DNA from: Leucaena leucocephala
Taxonomy: Eukaryota > Streptophyta > Magnoliopsida > Fabales > Fabaceae
DNA: 64,000 bases
NCBI GenBank assembly: GCA_037074615.1
Contig: CM073532.1
Location: 18,492,001 to 18,556,000 of the forward strand
Direction: 5' to 3'
Shown: positions 21,210 to 33,388 of the stretch, in pieces
Layout of the letters: every line of letters begins with the position of its first letter
How positions within the stretch are numbered: position 1 is the stretch's first letter
Notes under the pieces: generated by a model
The model's database searches: none
Told to the model about the DNA's origin: nothing
Seen by the model: the letters and a program-made list of their open reading frames with translations, nothing else
Made by a program: the position numbers and the translations under genes

Positions 21210-22206
21210 GTAAATAAAATAAAATATTCACACCGTATTTACTCGTGACCGATGTGGAAATATTTAGTCCGGTTTGGATGTTTAATTTCTACAGTGGATG
21301 TTATATAGACCGATGTGGAAATATTTTATCCAGTTTAGATGTTTACTTTCTACAGTGTATTTATATTGACCGAGGTGGCAATATTTAGTCCGGTGTCTGT
21401 TTTATAAAAAAAAGGCGATTTTTACACCGGTTTTAAAAGTAACCGATTTAAATATAAACACCCGGTGCAGATTAGCTTCGTCTTATATCTGCCTCTTCAG
21501 TTTCCTGTCTATGCTTTCCCGCTCGCTTTCTTTATTTGTCAGACCGTTCATTTCACTTCTTCGGTTCCCAACGTTTGTAGTCATTATGATAGAAGGCCAA
21601 ATGCATTCTTCTATATTCTTATTGATCATGAACGTTAACCATATATATATGTATACCATTCTTCTGTTTTATTTTCTTTTCATCTATCTGACTCCTCCAA
21701 TGGCCTCTTCCTCACGCACGCCTCCTTCTCCACCCCACAAAAGAAACAGAGACGACTTTGAAGACAAACATCCTGATCCTCACCCTTCTGTTCCTTCTCC
21801 TCCTCCCCTGGTTGTGACTCTGATGGAGAGCCTTGAGGAACTCATACTGCGCTTCAATGGGCTGGAGGACTCCGTGGAAGAACTGAATCGCAAAGTTGAC
21901 AGACTGAAAGCAAGTTTCAGAGATTTCCGCTCAGAAGTTCGCCGCCATCAACCCCGTGATAGCTTCTTTAATCCTGTTGATCTCACCCAATCTGATGACT
22001 CCCAAAACTCCGAGTCTGATGAGTAGTGAAAGATTGCAACTTTTATATATTCTGATATATATATTTTTTTGTGTGTAAAAGTTGATGACGTGGTCTCTGT
22101 ATCACTTCAAAAAAACTGATATATTTTACACCGGTCGATATATATTGACCGGTGTAAAATATACTCTATACAACTTTTCTATGTATATCTACACCGGTGT
22201 AACATT
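21210..22206. repeat. CACTA left subterminal repeats
   Basis: Motifs related to ACCGGTGTAAAA and its reverse occur repeatedly, as decayed GACCGATGTGGAAAT forms at about 21240-21400 and as clean ACCGGT forms at 22120-22200, including one back-to-back pair. In CACTA elements such repeats bind the regulatory protein and bring the ends together. The accessory ORF lies inside this zone. Confidence 0.75.
21700..22026 (+). CDS. Small accessory ORF of CACTA element, function unknown
   Basis: This is a 108-codon frame from MASSSRTPPSPPHKRNR to the stop at 22024-22026. An upstream ATG at 21511 would add a poorly conserved-looking hydrophobic stretch, so the start at 21700 is preferred. It has a proline- and serine-rich start with a basic patch (HKRNRDD). 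A heptad-like middle follows (LEELILRFNGLEDSVEELN, then KVDRLKASF) that could form a coiled coil. The tail is acidic and serine-rich (SQNSESDE). I do not recognise a family. It lies between the left end and the transposase gene, and could be an accessory DNA-binding or dimerising protein, or a captured host fragment. Confidence 0.5.
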   Translation: MASSSRTPPSPPHKRNRDDFEDKHPDPHPSVPSPPPLVVTLMESLEELILRFNGLEDSVEELNRKVDRLKASFRDFRSEVRRHQPRDSFFNPVDLTQSDDSQNSESDE

Positions 22207-22454
22207 TTCTTACAAAATAAACATTTTTTTTATTTTTTTACCAAATACTCTTTTATTTGGTACATTTCTCGCGCCTTCCATCTCTCATTTTTCCCTGGTT
22301 CGCGCGTTAAGACTTCTCGGCGCTTCACAGACTGTGAGTTTTGTTTTGAACTCCTCTCGAGAATTGAAAATTTATTCTCTCCATGCATTAGCTGCAACGT
22401 AATGGTTTAATTTCTTGTTTTCTGCTTTTCTAGTTCTTATAGTCTTCCACAAAT

Positions 22455-25400
22455 ATGGATCGTAGTTGGATAAATGCTAAACGAACAAGTGTTGAGTATG
22501 CTGAGGGGGTGAAGGAGTTTTTGGATTTTGCTAAACGGAATGGTGATGATGACAATGGAAGGTTTTATTGTCCTTGTGTGAGTTGTTTGAATGAGAGGAA
22601 ACACAGTCCTGCTGATATTTACACTCATCTAATTTGCGAGGGGTTTTGCAAGAGTTACACGGTATGGGTATGGCATGGTGAACAGGTGGAATAGACCTTT
22701 GACGATGACATGGATACTGATGATCGAGTAGAGGACATGATTCGTGATGTTGGAGAAGATGTTTTTATGCGGTCACATGCATATGGTAATATGTGCAATG
22801 ATGCAGAAAAGCCTCTATACCCAGGGTGCAGAAAATACAACCTGTTGAATGCAGTGTTGAGTTTTGTAAGTGTGAAAGCGCGGCATGGGTGGAGTGACAG
22901 TAGTTTTTCAGAATTGCTTCACTTGTTACAGGACATGTTTCCTGAAGAAAATGTGTTACCCAAACGCTATTATGATGCGAAGAAAATAATAGGTCCTTTA
23001 GGCATGCAGTATAGAAAGATTCATGCATGCCCAAATGATTGCATATTGTACAGGAAAGAGTTTGAAGATGAGGAGAAGTGTCCAATATGTAAGACACCAA
23101 GGTACAGATCAAACAACTCTCCTGCCAAGTTGTTATGGTATCTTCCAATTTTACCAAGGTTTAAGCGACTTTTTTCTAATGAAGATGATGCAAAGAAATT
23201 GTTATGGCATGCAAATGAAAGGATTAATGATGGAAAGATTCGTCATCCTGCTGACTCTTTGCAATGGAAGAAGATTGATGACTTATTTCCCGAGTTTGGC
23301 AATGAACCATGAAACCTAAGGCTTGGACTTAGTACGGATGGAATGAACCCTTATAGTAGCCTTAGTAGTATACATAGTTCATGGCCCGTCCTTCTGGTGA
23401 TTTACAACCTATCTCCCTTGCTGTGTATGAAACGGAAGTATGTAATATTGTCTATGCTGATCTCAGGACCAAAACAACCGGGAAATGACATAGACGTTTA
23501 CCTAACACCCTTGATCGAAGATTTGAAGAAGCTATGGGAAGGTGTGGATGTTTTTGATGCTATTAAGAAGGAGGTCTTCAATATGCGGGCCATGATCTTT
23601 TGTACAATTAATGACTTTCCAGCATACGGAAATTTGTCAGGGTATAGTGTTAAGGGCCATAAAGCATGTCCGATTTGTGAGGAAGGGACTTGCTATTATC
23701 AACTTCGTCATGGAAGAAAGACAGCCTACCTAGGTTATAGGAGATTTCTAAGACAAGCCCACCCATACCGTCGACTGAAGAAGAAATTTTATGGCGGCCA
23801 AGAATTTGAAAATGCTCCAAAGCCATTGACTGGTGAACAAGTTTATGAAAAGGTGAGACACATCAATGTCACTTTCGGTAAGCTTACCAAGAAAAGTGAG
23901 AAAAATGTATGGAAAAAAAGATCTGTGTTCTTTGAGCTTCCTTATTGGCGACATCTTCATGTAAGGCACTGTCTTGATGTGATGCATGTGGAGAAAAATG
24001 TGTGTGACAGCATTGTTGGAACACTTCTCAACACACATGGTAGTTCCAAAGACGGTTTGAAGGCAAGATTGGATTTGGAAGAAATGGGAATACGGGAGGA
24101 GTTACATCCGAGGCCAGATGGTGAGGGGAGCTATCATGTTGAAGAGACTAACATCTTATCCAAGGCTGAGCGAAGAAGTATTTGTGAGTGTTTGCAAGGA
24201 ATCAAAGTTCCCTCTGGGTACTCATCTAATCTTAAGAGGATTGTGTCCATGAAAGATTTGAAATTAGTAGGCCAAAAGTCTCATGATTGTCATGTATTGA
24301 TGCACCAATTACTCCCAGTGGCTGTTCAAGGAATCCTTCAAGATGATTTGAGACACATTGTAACCCGACTTTGCTTCTTCTTTAATGCTATATGTGGCAA
24401 AGTCTTTGAGACTGAAAAGTTGGAGGAATTGGAGCACTAGGGTTATGTTATTTTGTGCCAGCTTGAAAAACAATTTCTTCCTTCCTTTTTTGACATCATG
24501 GTACACCTCATCGTTCATCTAGTGCGAGAGATAAAACTGTGTGGCCCTGTATACTTACGATGGATGTACCCATTTGAAAGATACATGAAAATCCTTAAAG
24601 GGTATATGAAGAATCCAAATCGGCCCGAAGCATCCATTGTTCAAAAATATGTGGCCGAAGAAGCTATGGATTTTTGTCAACAATACCTATCTAAAGTAAG
24701 ACTTACTGGTCTCCACAAACCCATTGCCAAACAGGGGGGTCAACGCGGAATGTTAGTGAGGAGTGTTGATCATAATGAACTGCAGCAAGTACACTTACAC
24801 ATCTTGAATAACATTGATGAAGTTCAAGACTATATTGCTGTTCATAAAGATCTTGTCCGGAAAACAAATAATAGGATGACAGAGCAAAGGCTGATTAGAG
24901 AACACAACAAATCTTTTGCACATTGGTTCAAATTGGAGGTTGAAAATGAGGATTGTGTTTCTGATACAATTAGATGGTTGGCATGTGGTCCTGAACATAA
25001 TGTGATCTGTTGGAATTCATTTGATATCAACGGGTATTCCTTTTATACGAAGTCCCTAGATGATAGAAGTAGCGTGCAAAACAGTGGTGTTATGTTAGTG
25101 GCTGAAGCTATGCATTTCTCTAGTTCAAAAGACAACAATCCTAAATTAGCAGCCATCCCTTATTATGACGTTGTTGAAGAGATTTGGGAGGTGGACTACT
25201 CCAAATTCAAAGTTCCCGTATTCAAATGCAAGTGGGCTAATGTAAACAACGGGGTTATGGTCGATCAGTTAGGATTTACACTTGTGGATTTGAATAATAT
25301 AAGTTTTGGGGATGAACCTTTTATTATGGCAGACCAAGCAAAGCAAGTGTTCTTTATCACTGATCCTCAAAATGAAAGATGGTCTGTCGCGCTCCAAGGA

Positions 25401-25496
25401 AAAAGGGTTGTTGACAATGATGATTCTTTTTATGAGATCCCTTCTTTTTCAGTAGGTTTACCACAATTAAATGAAGAAAAAGTGGATTCTGATTAA
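22455..25496 (+). pseudogene. TNP2-type CACTA transposase with three in-frame stops
   Basis: One continuous frame of 1013 codons, with no frameshift, encodes the transposase that cuts at the CACTA ends in the nucleus. In order: a Transpos_assoc domain (about residues 3-80, with RFYCPCVSCLN and HLICEGFCKSYTVW); the Transposase_21 core (about 260-440, with LRLGLSTDGMNPY, LISGPKQPGNDIDVYL and INDFPAYGNLSGY, and a zinc-like CPICEEGT); DUF4218 (about 610-740, WMYPFERYMKILKGYMKN); and DUF4216 (about 876-955, YYDVVEEIWEVDY). Stops interrupt it at 22692 (TAG), 23310 (TGA, where relatives have Arg in EPRNLRLGLSTDG) and 24438 (TAG). Length and domain order match full TNP2 proteins. Without the stops it would look intact, so inactivation is recent. 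Confidence 0.93.
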
Positions 25497-25678
25497 TTTT
25501 TATGTGTTTCTTGTTTTTGATGTAGTCTAAACATGCAATTTTAAGTTTCTTGTTATGATTGCGTATATGATTTTGATGTAATAATAATAGAGACAGATTC
25601 TTGTTCTGATAAGAATGTTGTGACGCCAAGGATGGGATGATATATGATGATGTAGTTTAAACAAATAACTACAACATT

Positions 25679-25885
25679 AACACCGGTCTTAAGTGCTATC
25701 CGGTGTAAAAAGTCACTACTGACAATTTGTAGTTCGATTTTACACCGGGTTATACTTTATCCGGTGTTATACTTTATCGGTGTTATTTTTTACACTGGTT
25801 GTAAAAATTATCCGGTGTAAAATGTAACAATTTTACATCGTTTATGTTTTTGTCCGGGTTAGAATAATTTACAACCGGTGTTAAA
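25679..25885. repeat. Central ACCGGT repeat cluster of CACTA element
   Basis: About eight motifs of the type ACACCGGT, TCCGGTGTAAAA or ACCGGTGTTAAA lie in 200 bp between the transposase stop and the second gene. They resemble the subterminal repeats of the two ends but sit in the middle of the element. Confidence 0.75.
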
Positions 25886-26264
25886 TGTTTATATTCATTT
25901 TTTAAGCCCGCCCCTTGGCGCGATGACCTTCATTCTCCTTTCTCATGTACTCTATCATATCGCCGCTCTTCGTGCTCTGTGGTTCTCGCGAGGCTTTTCC
26001 GTGCTCGATCAGTCGTTCTTCTCTGTTGTCTCTCTCGTTCTGCTATTCCGTGTACGTGTTCTCTGCATTTTTTTCCCTGTGTACGTGCGTTGCCATTTTT
26101 ATGTTCGTTTAATCTAGGTTTTCTATTTTTCCTGATGAATGCTGGCACATCTTTCCATTCATAACTGCTAAAGGAACAAGTTTTGTGTATTCTGACGGGT
26201 TGAAGGAAAAAGGGTTAAGTCTGTTTTCAATGTTTTTTGATGTTGTTATTGCGTACATAGGAAT

Positions 26265-29144
26265 ATGGAGGATAGAGTTACTCAGATTGAGGCTAGCGAT
26301 GCTCCAAGCGCCACCACGCAAAGGAAGGGCAGAAGTGTGACTCGTTTGAAAGACATTACGAAGGACAGGATAAAGGGGAAACTGCTTCCGATAGAGTTTG
26401 ACAGAAACTGGAACCCAACTGGTGAGCACAGGACAAGGTACGTAAGTTTTGTCAGCCTCCTAGCACGCAACAAGCCTAGCATCACCTATTTGACTTGGGA
26501 TGCTGTGGATGATCGCGTGAAGAATCAAATTTGGGACACTATCCGGGTATAGGAACTATCTAATATTGCATGCAGAGCAATACCAAATACACAACTGTTT
26601 GTTGATTACTCTGCTTTCAATGGCAAACATTGCAGCTCACTTACGATGTGCCCAACAATGAGTTCTTGAAGAAGAAGATGTTGCCATATTGCGCTGAGCG
26701 TTGGAGGGCATTCAAGACACAACTAGCTCGTCAGTATCTGTATGGACAGGGCAGAAGTGCTCATCCTCAACCTTCTCCATGCAGCAAGTATCAATTCATT
26801 GATGAAGCTGCGTGGGAATAATTTGTTAGGAATAGGACCACGCCAGTAGCAATGGTGAGTGTATCCTTTTGTATGTGGTTGCAGAAAACGTATCAGAGTA
26901 TCATATGTATTGATTTTAAATACTTCATGTCTTGTAGGAAAAAAGAGCAAAAGCGATTAAATACGCCCTCAAGATTGATTGCCCCCACACAATGTCTCGA
27001 GGGGTTATGCCAAGGCAGAAAGAGAGTTGTTGGGGGCCAAGAGGAAGAGGCTAGAAGAAAATGCTGGGTCGGATCCTAGTGTTCTTCTTGACCCCCCCTC
27101 TCCGATACGTCGCGAAGAAAAATGGTTGTACGCTCGCCAAAGAAAGAGCGAAACTTTTACAAGCGACAATGCTCGCATGATTGCTGAAAAAATTGTAAGC
27201 ACTACTTGCATTATTTTGTGTTAGTAGACTATATATAATTATATCATTTTCCTTATGTTGGTTCTTTCTATGTTATAGAGTGATCTTAAACAACAAGAGT
27301 CCCATGGATCCTTCAAGTCAGATGGTAGGAATGACATCTTGACTGGTGCCACTGGGAAACAAGAACATGGGGGCCGTGTCAGGGGAGTTGGAAGAGGTGT
27401 GGGTATAAGAGATTACTTTGGAGCATCTCAAACACGTTCCCCACATGTGGTGCCGAGGGCAGAGTTGGCATCCTTGCTCTCCACCATAAGGGCAGAGGCT
27501 AAGGAAGAGGCTTGGATAGAGGCTAGGGCACAAGCAGAAGCTTCAATTGAGGCGCGATTACAAGAGGGGTTCGTAAAGATGAAGGAAGAAATGTTGTCCA
27601 TGATGACATCAAGGCAGCAAGAGCCAACTGATCCCCTCCTGCCCTCAACTGCAGTCCGTCCAAGCACTAAGGGGAGTTGTTGCTTGCCGCTGTCAGATGA
27701 TGCATAACATTGTGATCTATATGTTGAGGATCCTCTTAGACGCTTAGTGTCACGTGGCTCCATCCATAGCCTAGGGGCAACTGTTCACCACAGCCAAATT
27801 CAGGACGATCAATTAAGGGTGACAATTGAAGCCGTGCTAATTGGAGATGCTCTTGTCCCAATTTCCACTGATGAGGTGAAGACAGTGAGCCAAGCAAAAG
27901 GGACTTTCATATTGTGGCCAAAGCATCTTGTTTCGGATCACGTCGCCTCATCCCCCGGCCAACTTCCCAGTACCCCTCCCACTTTGAATGCCATGCAACG
28001 TGTGATCCTAATGGCATATGACAAAACGTTCCATGTGGACGCGTTGCCTATGGATTCAGTTGTGGGCGACATGGGGGCACCGGCCTTCCTGGACCATGCG
28101 GACGTCAAATCTCTGATCACTCCCAAGGAAGAACTGACCTCCGGCTGCATCCAAGTGTTTTTGATGTAAGTATAATTTAAATATAAATATATGTAATAAC
28201 AAAGTTCAAGTCTTACAACTAATGTCGTGTATGCACTGCCTGTAGGTACATGCAAGCTGAGTTGGTTTCCTCCAAGGGCAAACAACAAAAGTTCGGATTC
28301 CTATGCCCACTTCAGATTTATGTTAAAGGGACCTCTCAATCTTCGAGGCTTGCATACATTTCAAAAAGGCTCGGTGAAACCGATATTGATTGTTTCTTCG
28401 CACCATATATGCAGGAGTAAGAATAATAATATTTCATTTTATTTCATATATATATATACTAGTTTTGTATTTGCTTAATTATAATACTCATTCTCTTTTA
28501 ACTAATCTCTACAGCAATCATTGGCAACTTGTCATCCTATGTAAGCATAGCTATAAAGTTTTCTTCTTATGCTCCCTCCATTACAAGCCCTCGGTTGATG
28601 TCAGGAAGATCATGAACACGTGAGTTGTCTTCTATACACAATGATCTTTGTGATAAATGAGTTACTAACTTATTAACTTTAATTTGGTCATAGGGCTATG
28701 AGGACGTTCGCAGTTACAAGGGGCCTTAAGTACACTAATTTGGTGAGGGACCCTGAATGGATCACACCAAAGGTAATAAAAGTATATATTGGGGTTAGCT
28801 AGGTTCCCCGTTTTGATGATGAGAAATAATTTTTATCTTGTTAACATTACAGAGTCGAAGGCAACCCAGAGAAAGCAACTTGTGCGGCTTCTACATAGTT
28901 AGACACATGGTCAATATTATCTTGTCAAATAGGATTGACATAACTGAGGAGGTAAAATTGTATTTTTGATGATTTCGTATTTCTTAATTCTCAATCTAAT
29001 CTATATTAGTAATGCCTTAATTTCATTGATTTTGATTTCATATTTCAGATGTTTGATCAACCTGATCCATTTCCTGACCAAGATATTGAGGACCTGCGTA
29101 ATCGGTGGGCAGAGTTTTTTGTTCAATTCCTTCCTTCTCAATAG
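26265..29144 (+). pseudogene. CACTA second gene: Transposase_24 plus Ulp1-like peptidase region
   Basis: Nine exons with GT-AG borders can be read: 26265-26546, 26636-26854, 26938-27194, 27279-28165, 28246-28416, 28515-28619, 28694-28772, 28853-28951 and 29049-29144. The first four match the plant Transposase_24 (Ptta/En/Spm) family: KWLYARQRKSETFTSDNARM and GRNDILTGA, then a helical Glu/Ala-rich part. The last exons resemble a C48 (Ulp1-like) cysteine peptidase, with His in NHWQLVIL and Cys in RESNLCGFYIVRHM. The usual Asp of FxDSL is replaced (FLCSLHYKP). Stops at 26819 (TAA) and 27705 (TAA) and a one-base loss in a G-run near 27003 break it. It probably encoded the end-binding partner of the transposase. 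Confidence 0.82.
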
Positions 29145-29319
29145 TATTTGTCTTTCACTGAATACCTTTTTCTACTTGTCTGTTCAAATTGTAGCATTTT
29201 TGTATTGAGTTTTATTCAATGAATAATATAATGAGCAATTGAATTATATATATATGTCTCTGGCATCTTGTATTATATTCAGGCCAACGAAATGTATTAA
29301 ATATAAATTTAATAACATC

Positions 29320-29790
29320 TACATCGGAGGTATATACCTACCGGTGTAGAAAGAACATATATCATAATATATAAATTAAATTTAATAACATCTACACCGT
29401 CCCAATATTCAACCGGTGTTAAAATTTGAATAATCTACACCGTCCCGAGGTTCAAACCGTTGTAGATGTTAAAACATAATACACCGGATGTAAATGTGAA
29501 CCGCTTTAACATGTAGACCGGTGTAAAAAAGTATGCATTCTACACACCGTCCCATATTTAACCGGTGTTAACATTTGAATAATCTACACCGTCCCAATAT
29601 TCAACCGGTGTAGATGTTAAAAATAATACACCGGATGTAATTGTTAACCGATTTAAAATTTAGTCCGGTGTAAAAAATCAAACATTCTACACCGGCTACG
29701 TGACCGGTGTAAAATGTCTCACTTTTTACACGGTCCGTTTCTACACCGGTTGTGTGTGCGATGTTGAATGCCATTTTCAACCGGTGTTGA
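29320..29790. repeat. CACTA right subterminal repeats
   Basis: There is a dense run of ACACCGGT/ACCGGTGT motifs in both orientations, about fifteen in 470 bp. Many are decayed to CACCGTCC. They mirror those near the left end. Confidence 0.85.
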
Positions 29791-29793
29791 AAT

Positions 29794-29810
29794 GCTTGTT
29801 TCCAGCCGTG
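29794..29810 (-). repeat. CACTA right terminal inverted repeat
   Basis: Read on the minus strand this is CACGGCTGGAAACAAGC, followed on the plus strand by the duplicated ATA. Confidence 0.8.
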
Positions 29811-29813
29811 ATA

Positions 29814-31200
29814 AAAATATAATAATATTGCTCTATATTAATAGATACAAATAGTACGATGGGTCAACTAACGGTTGACTGCTTATATATGTTAACGTAA
29901 GGTGACATCTATGTTTCTATCATTTCCAAGGTAACATTGGGTAAAAAAAAAACCTTATAAGTACTTACAACTCTTCTTTTATGAAAACTTTCTACATTTT
30001 AACAAAACATAAAAAGAGATTGAACAAAACTTAATTTTAAACGCATTATTATACTAATATAGGGAAAAAGAGATTTTTTGCATCGAAAAAATAAAAGAGA
30101 GATTTTCTATATTTTCAAAACACACTCTACTAATGTATAAGAGAATAAACCCCATTTGAAATCATGCTACCTTAGTATAAAAGGAAACAATTTAATTAAA
30201 AAACAAATGATAATAGTAAAGAGAGAAACCAATTGAATAAGAAATATTACAATGGTTATAAGGATTAAATCTGGTTCAAAACAAGTTAATCAGATTAAAA
30301 AGGATCAAACTTGAGTTCATAAAACCTTTCATAGTTATTAAGGAAACAATTCACTTCAACAACATTGACAATGATAGAAAAGGAAGCAACCCAGTCTATC
30401 CTTATATTGTTAGAAAGAATTAAACATTTGATTAAAAATTTACATATACGTCAAAAGTATGATATTGAGTTTTATCAAAAAAAGTATGATATGGAGTTAG
30501 GAACTTCCGAAGTCCAATAACACAATTAATCAATAGACACAATATCATTTTCCTCAAATATAATTTCATTCATCACAATTTATAACTTTCCCCGATAATG
30601 CCATTTTCATATAACTTTATAATTTTTTCAAAAGTTTACAAAAGTGGATCTACAAACAAAAATCACAATTTAGAAGGTCCCCTTCACCAGAGTATAGAAA
30701 AAATAAACCAGTCATGCAAATCTCAAAATAGTTTTATATATTAGTGAGCCCCGGTGAAAATATACAAAGTCAATACACAATTAATAAAAGAAAAGGGTTT
30801 ACAAGGTGCAATCCAAACCTAAACCCCTAGAGCCTTCCCTAAGCACAACCCTAAACTTTGCCTAAAAAATGTTAAAAGTAACAGGTTAAGTTACATGGAC
30901 CCAATAATCACAAATCCAATTTATCAGTTATATAGGAAATGATTATAAAAGATAGTTAAGCAGAAGACAGGTGGAGCACAATCAGTCAACGCATGTCACT
31001 GTTGGAGGTCTTTACAATGACACATGCCGCTTCTGAGAAAGCCAATACTAGATGTTTTTTTTAATTTTTCTTAGAATTTTTTATTCCTTCTGTTTAGGGT
31101 GCTTGGAGTATCTGATTGAGGCAAATATGATTGGCCCTTAGTTGATTAGGCCTCAAAATAACCAAACTACACCTCCTTGTAGTGATAGTGCAACCTAGGT
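29814..31200. other. AT-rich stretch without genes
   Basis: This holds A- and T-rich sequence and no reading frame worth noting. I see no element ends or structured repeats. It separates the CACTA element from the left LTR of the next gypsy element. Confidence 0.6.
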
Positions 31201-31453
31201 TGATATGAATCCTAAGACATATTAGAGACGCAAGACTAGGAAATCAGTTTGCCCTTGCTTTATTATTTATTATTATCGAGTCTGTTATTGGATTAATTAT
31301 CTGTTATTTAATTATCTAAACTATCGAGTCTGTTATTGAATTGTTGCTGAAGAATAGGTCTTTTCTTCTATGAGTCACTATCCAACTATGTAGGGATATA
31401 CAGTTGTATTACTGCTTTATAAATATGTTCGCTACGTTTAAGCTAGCATATCA
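31201..31453 (+). repeat. 5' LTR of gutted gypsy element
   Basis: It starts TGATATGAATCC and ends GCATATCA, giving inverted ends TGATAT/ATATCA. The first 160 bp match 44857-45018. A degraded primer site (TTAGTCAGAGC, about 31462-31472) follows, resembling the initiator Met-tRNA type. Confidence 0.8.
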
Positions 31454-31559
31454 GATTAATATTAGTCAGAGCATATTTCAGGAGATTCTCCATTGGCTTC
31501 TAGATTTACTTAGAGCGAGATCCCTGTTCTAAGTAAAAGCAGAGAAATTTTTCTGTTAC

Positions 31560-32200
31560 TATGAGACACAGGATGACGATAAGTTGGACGTCGTGTCGAT
31601 GCATTTGGAGGGCAACGCTCTTGATCTATTCTCTTGGATCAACGCGGAGCGCTCACTAATGTATTGGGACGAGTTGGTCAGAGCTTTACGGGAACATTAT
31701 GGACCACATCAGAACCCGGATGAACATCTTTGTAGCATCAAGTAGACAGGTACGGTGCATGAGTATCGCCAAGAATTTGCTAAGCGGGTTGCTCGAATAG
31801 AACGACAGCCGGATCCCTGCATGAGTATGGCCCAACTCGCAACAACCCACTCTATGATCATTCTGCACGTGAGACAAAAGGGAGTGCAGCAACTTTGACT
31901 GGTCCAGCGAGAACATCGTCTTCAACGGCAGCAACACCACGCGTCTTCGTCTTCTCTTCCGTTATCAATTCCAAGCAAACCTTCGCCGGCAGAAGCCGAG
32001 AAGTAGCAACGGAGGGATAAAGGCATGTGTTTCCGTTGTGGGGACCCCTTTAGACCAGGCCATCGATGCTCAGGTGCATTTTCTCTCAAGGAGATTGACT
32101 ATGAGGGGAACCCAGTGGAAAAGACGCTTCAAACAGTGGAAGAAATCGGCGATGAATTCCTGGGGAGGCTGAAATTTCCTTTAATCCTATTTTGGTAAGA
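31560..32200 (+). pseudogene. Gag remnant of gutted gypsy element
   Basis: A decayed gag can be read from about 31572: KLDVVSMHLEGNALDLF, then W-ELVRALREHYGP and TGTVHEYRQEFAKRV. It ends in a zinc knuckle CFRCGDPFRPGHRC at about 32033-32074. TAG at 31744-31746 replaces an expected Gln before TGTVHEY, and further frame changes occur around 31850-31990. It once encoded the particle protein. Confidence 0.8.
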
Positions 32201-32320
32201 CCCACGATAGCAACGATGAAGGTACGAGGGACTATTCTGGTCCACGACGTCTCGTTGCTCGACTATAGTGGGTCAACGCTCAACTTTCGTCTCTGATTCT
32301 TTAGTCACTGAGCTGAATAT
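32201..32320 (+). pseudogene. Protease remnant, first part
   Basis: Short decayed sequence after gag contains MKVRGTILVHDVSLLDYSGS. The last residues are the degraded active-site motif (D-S/Y-S-G). The frame is broken before solo LTR 3 enters at 32321; the sense continues at 37922. Confidence 0.6.
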
Positions 32321-33388
32321 TGAAACATCCTCCCGTAGACCCCTCAGAGTACACTTACGGAAGCGATATTAGCTCGATCATATCTTAACTTAAGCCCAGA
32401 AATTAAAATTTCTACTCTTAAGTTCCTTATTCTGAACCTTTAATTTGAGAACTGATTAATCTCATTCTACACATCCAAACAAGGCTTATTATCTATCCAC
32501 AGAATGCCCCAGATGTGTATCACTGGCTCACCAAATTTCATAGCCAAACTCCTTCGTTTACTAGGTCAAACTGAGGTCAAAACACTGCTACCTCAGGACC
32601 TGCGAATTTCTCCCTTAATTCCCCATTCACAAATTGAACATGCCAAACAATATTTATTATTAAATAATAAAATGTCATACAACAGGACATACATAAAATT
32701 CTTATATTTCCATTAAATCTTTTTCTGCCCGAATTTTGGCAGTATAACCGCTAGGCTTCATCTGTACAAAGAACAGAACCGTACTGATTCGGTAATTCCC
32801 TCATGAGAACTACCATTCTACGTAAGTACCCAGGAAAGACTGGATGAACCGGCTAGGTCCACTCACTTCCAGCCTCCTTAGACAGCACCTACGTACACAG
32901 TACTTATCATATTCTGATGTTCAGTCTTAAATTCGGCAGCATAACGGCGTCTCTCAAAATTCTTAAAATCCACTTCAACATAATCTCCCTGTAATGGGTT
33001 AGATATGGGGAATGAGATTCGGGGGAATCTCAGTAGTAATAATCATAACAATATATGTAATGCAGAGTGACAGTGCTTGCTTGTGATTGTGTACAGATAA
33101 GTATGCTGCGTGCTTCCATATTCAATAACATATGATCATAGCATTATAATAGAGCTTCAAGCATAACATATAAGACAACAATCCAACCAAACAATAGCAT
33201 AACAAATCACAAAGACATTACATAAAAGCTAGGATTAGTTACTACCTCAAAAGCTTAGCAGAACTCTAGAATCTCTATACTGCTTCCAGCTCCGCAAGAA
33301 CTTCCTTTCTTTCTTTCTTTCTCCTTCTCTCTCTTCTTTCTCTCTCTTTCTCTTGCAAAACCGTGGGATGCATGAAAATGGGAGGGGG

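Larger units (their letters stand above)
21123..29810 (+). mobile_element. CACTA (En/Spm) DNA transposon
   Basis: The element has short inverted ends: CACTGGTGGAAAATTGG at 21123 and, reversed, CACGGCTGGAAACAAGC at 29810 (about 11 of 17 match). It is flanked by the 3-bp duplication ATA (21120-21122, 29811-29813), as is typical for CACTA. It is 8.7 kb long. Subterminal repeats based on ACCGGT occupy both ends and also a central cluster. It carries a small accessory ORF, a TNP2-type transposase gene and a second multi-exon gene, all on the plus strand. Both large genes are broken, so it is probably dead unless helped by another copy. Confidence 0.93.

Noticed and set aside
29814..31200. Possible hidden gene or element between the CACTA and gypsy elements
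   Set aside because: I found no open frame, terminal repeats or target duplications, only AT-rich sequence.
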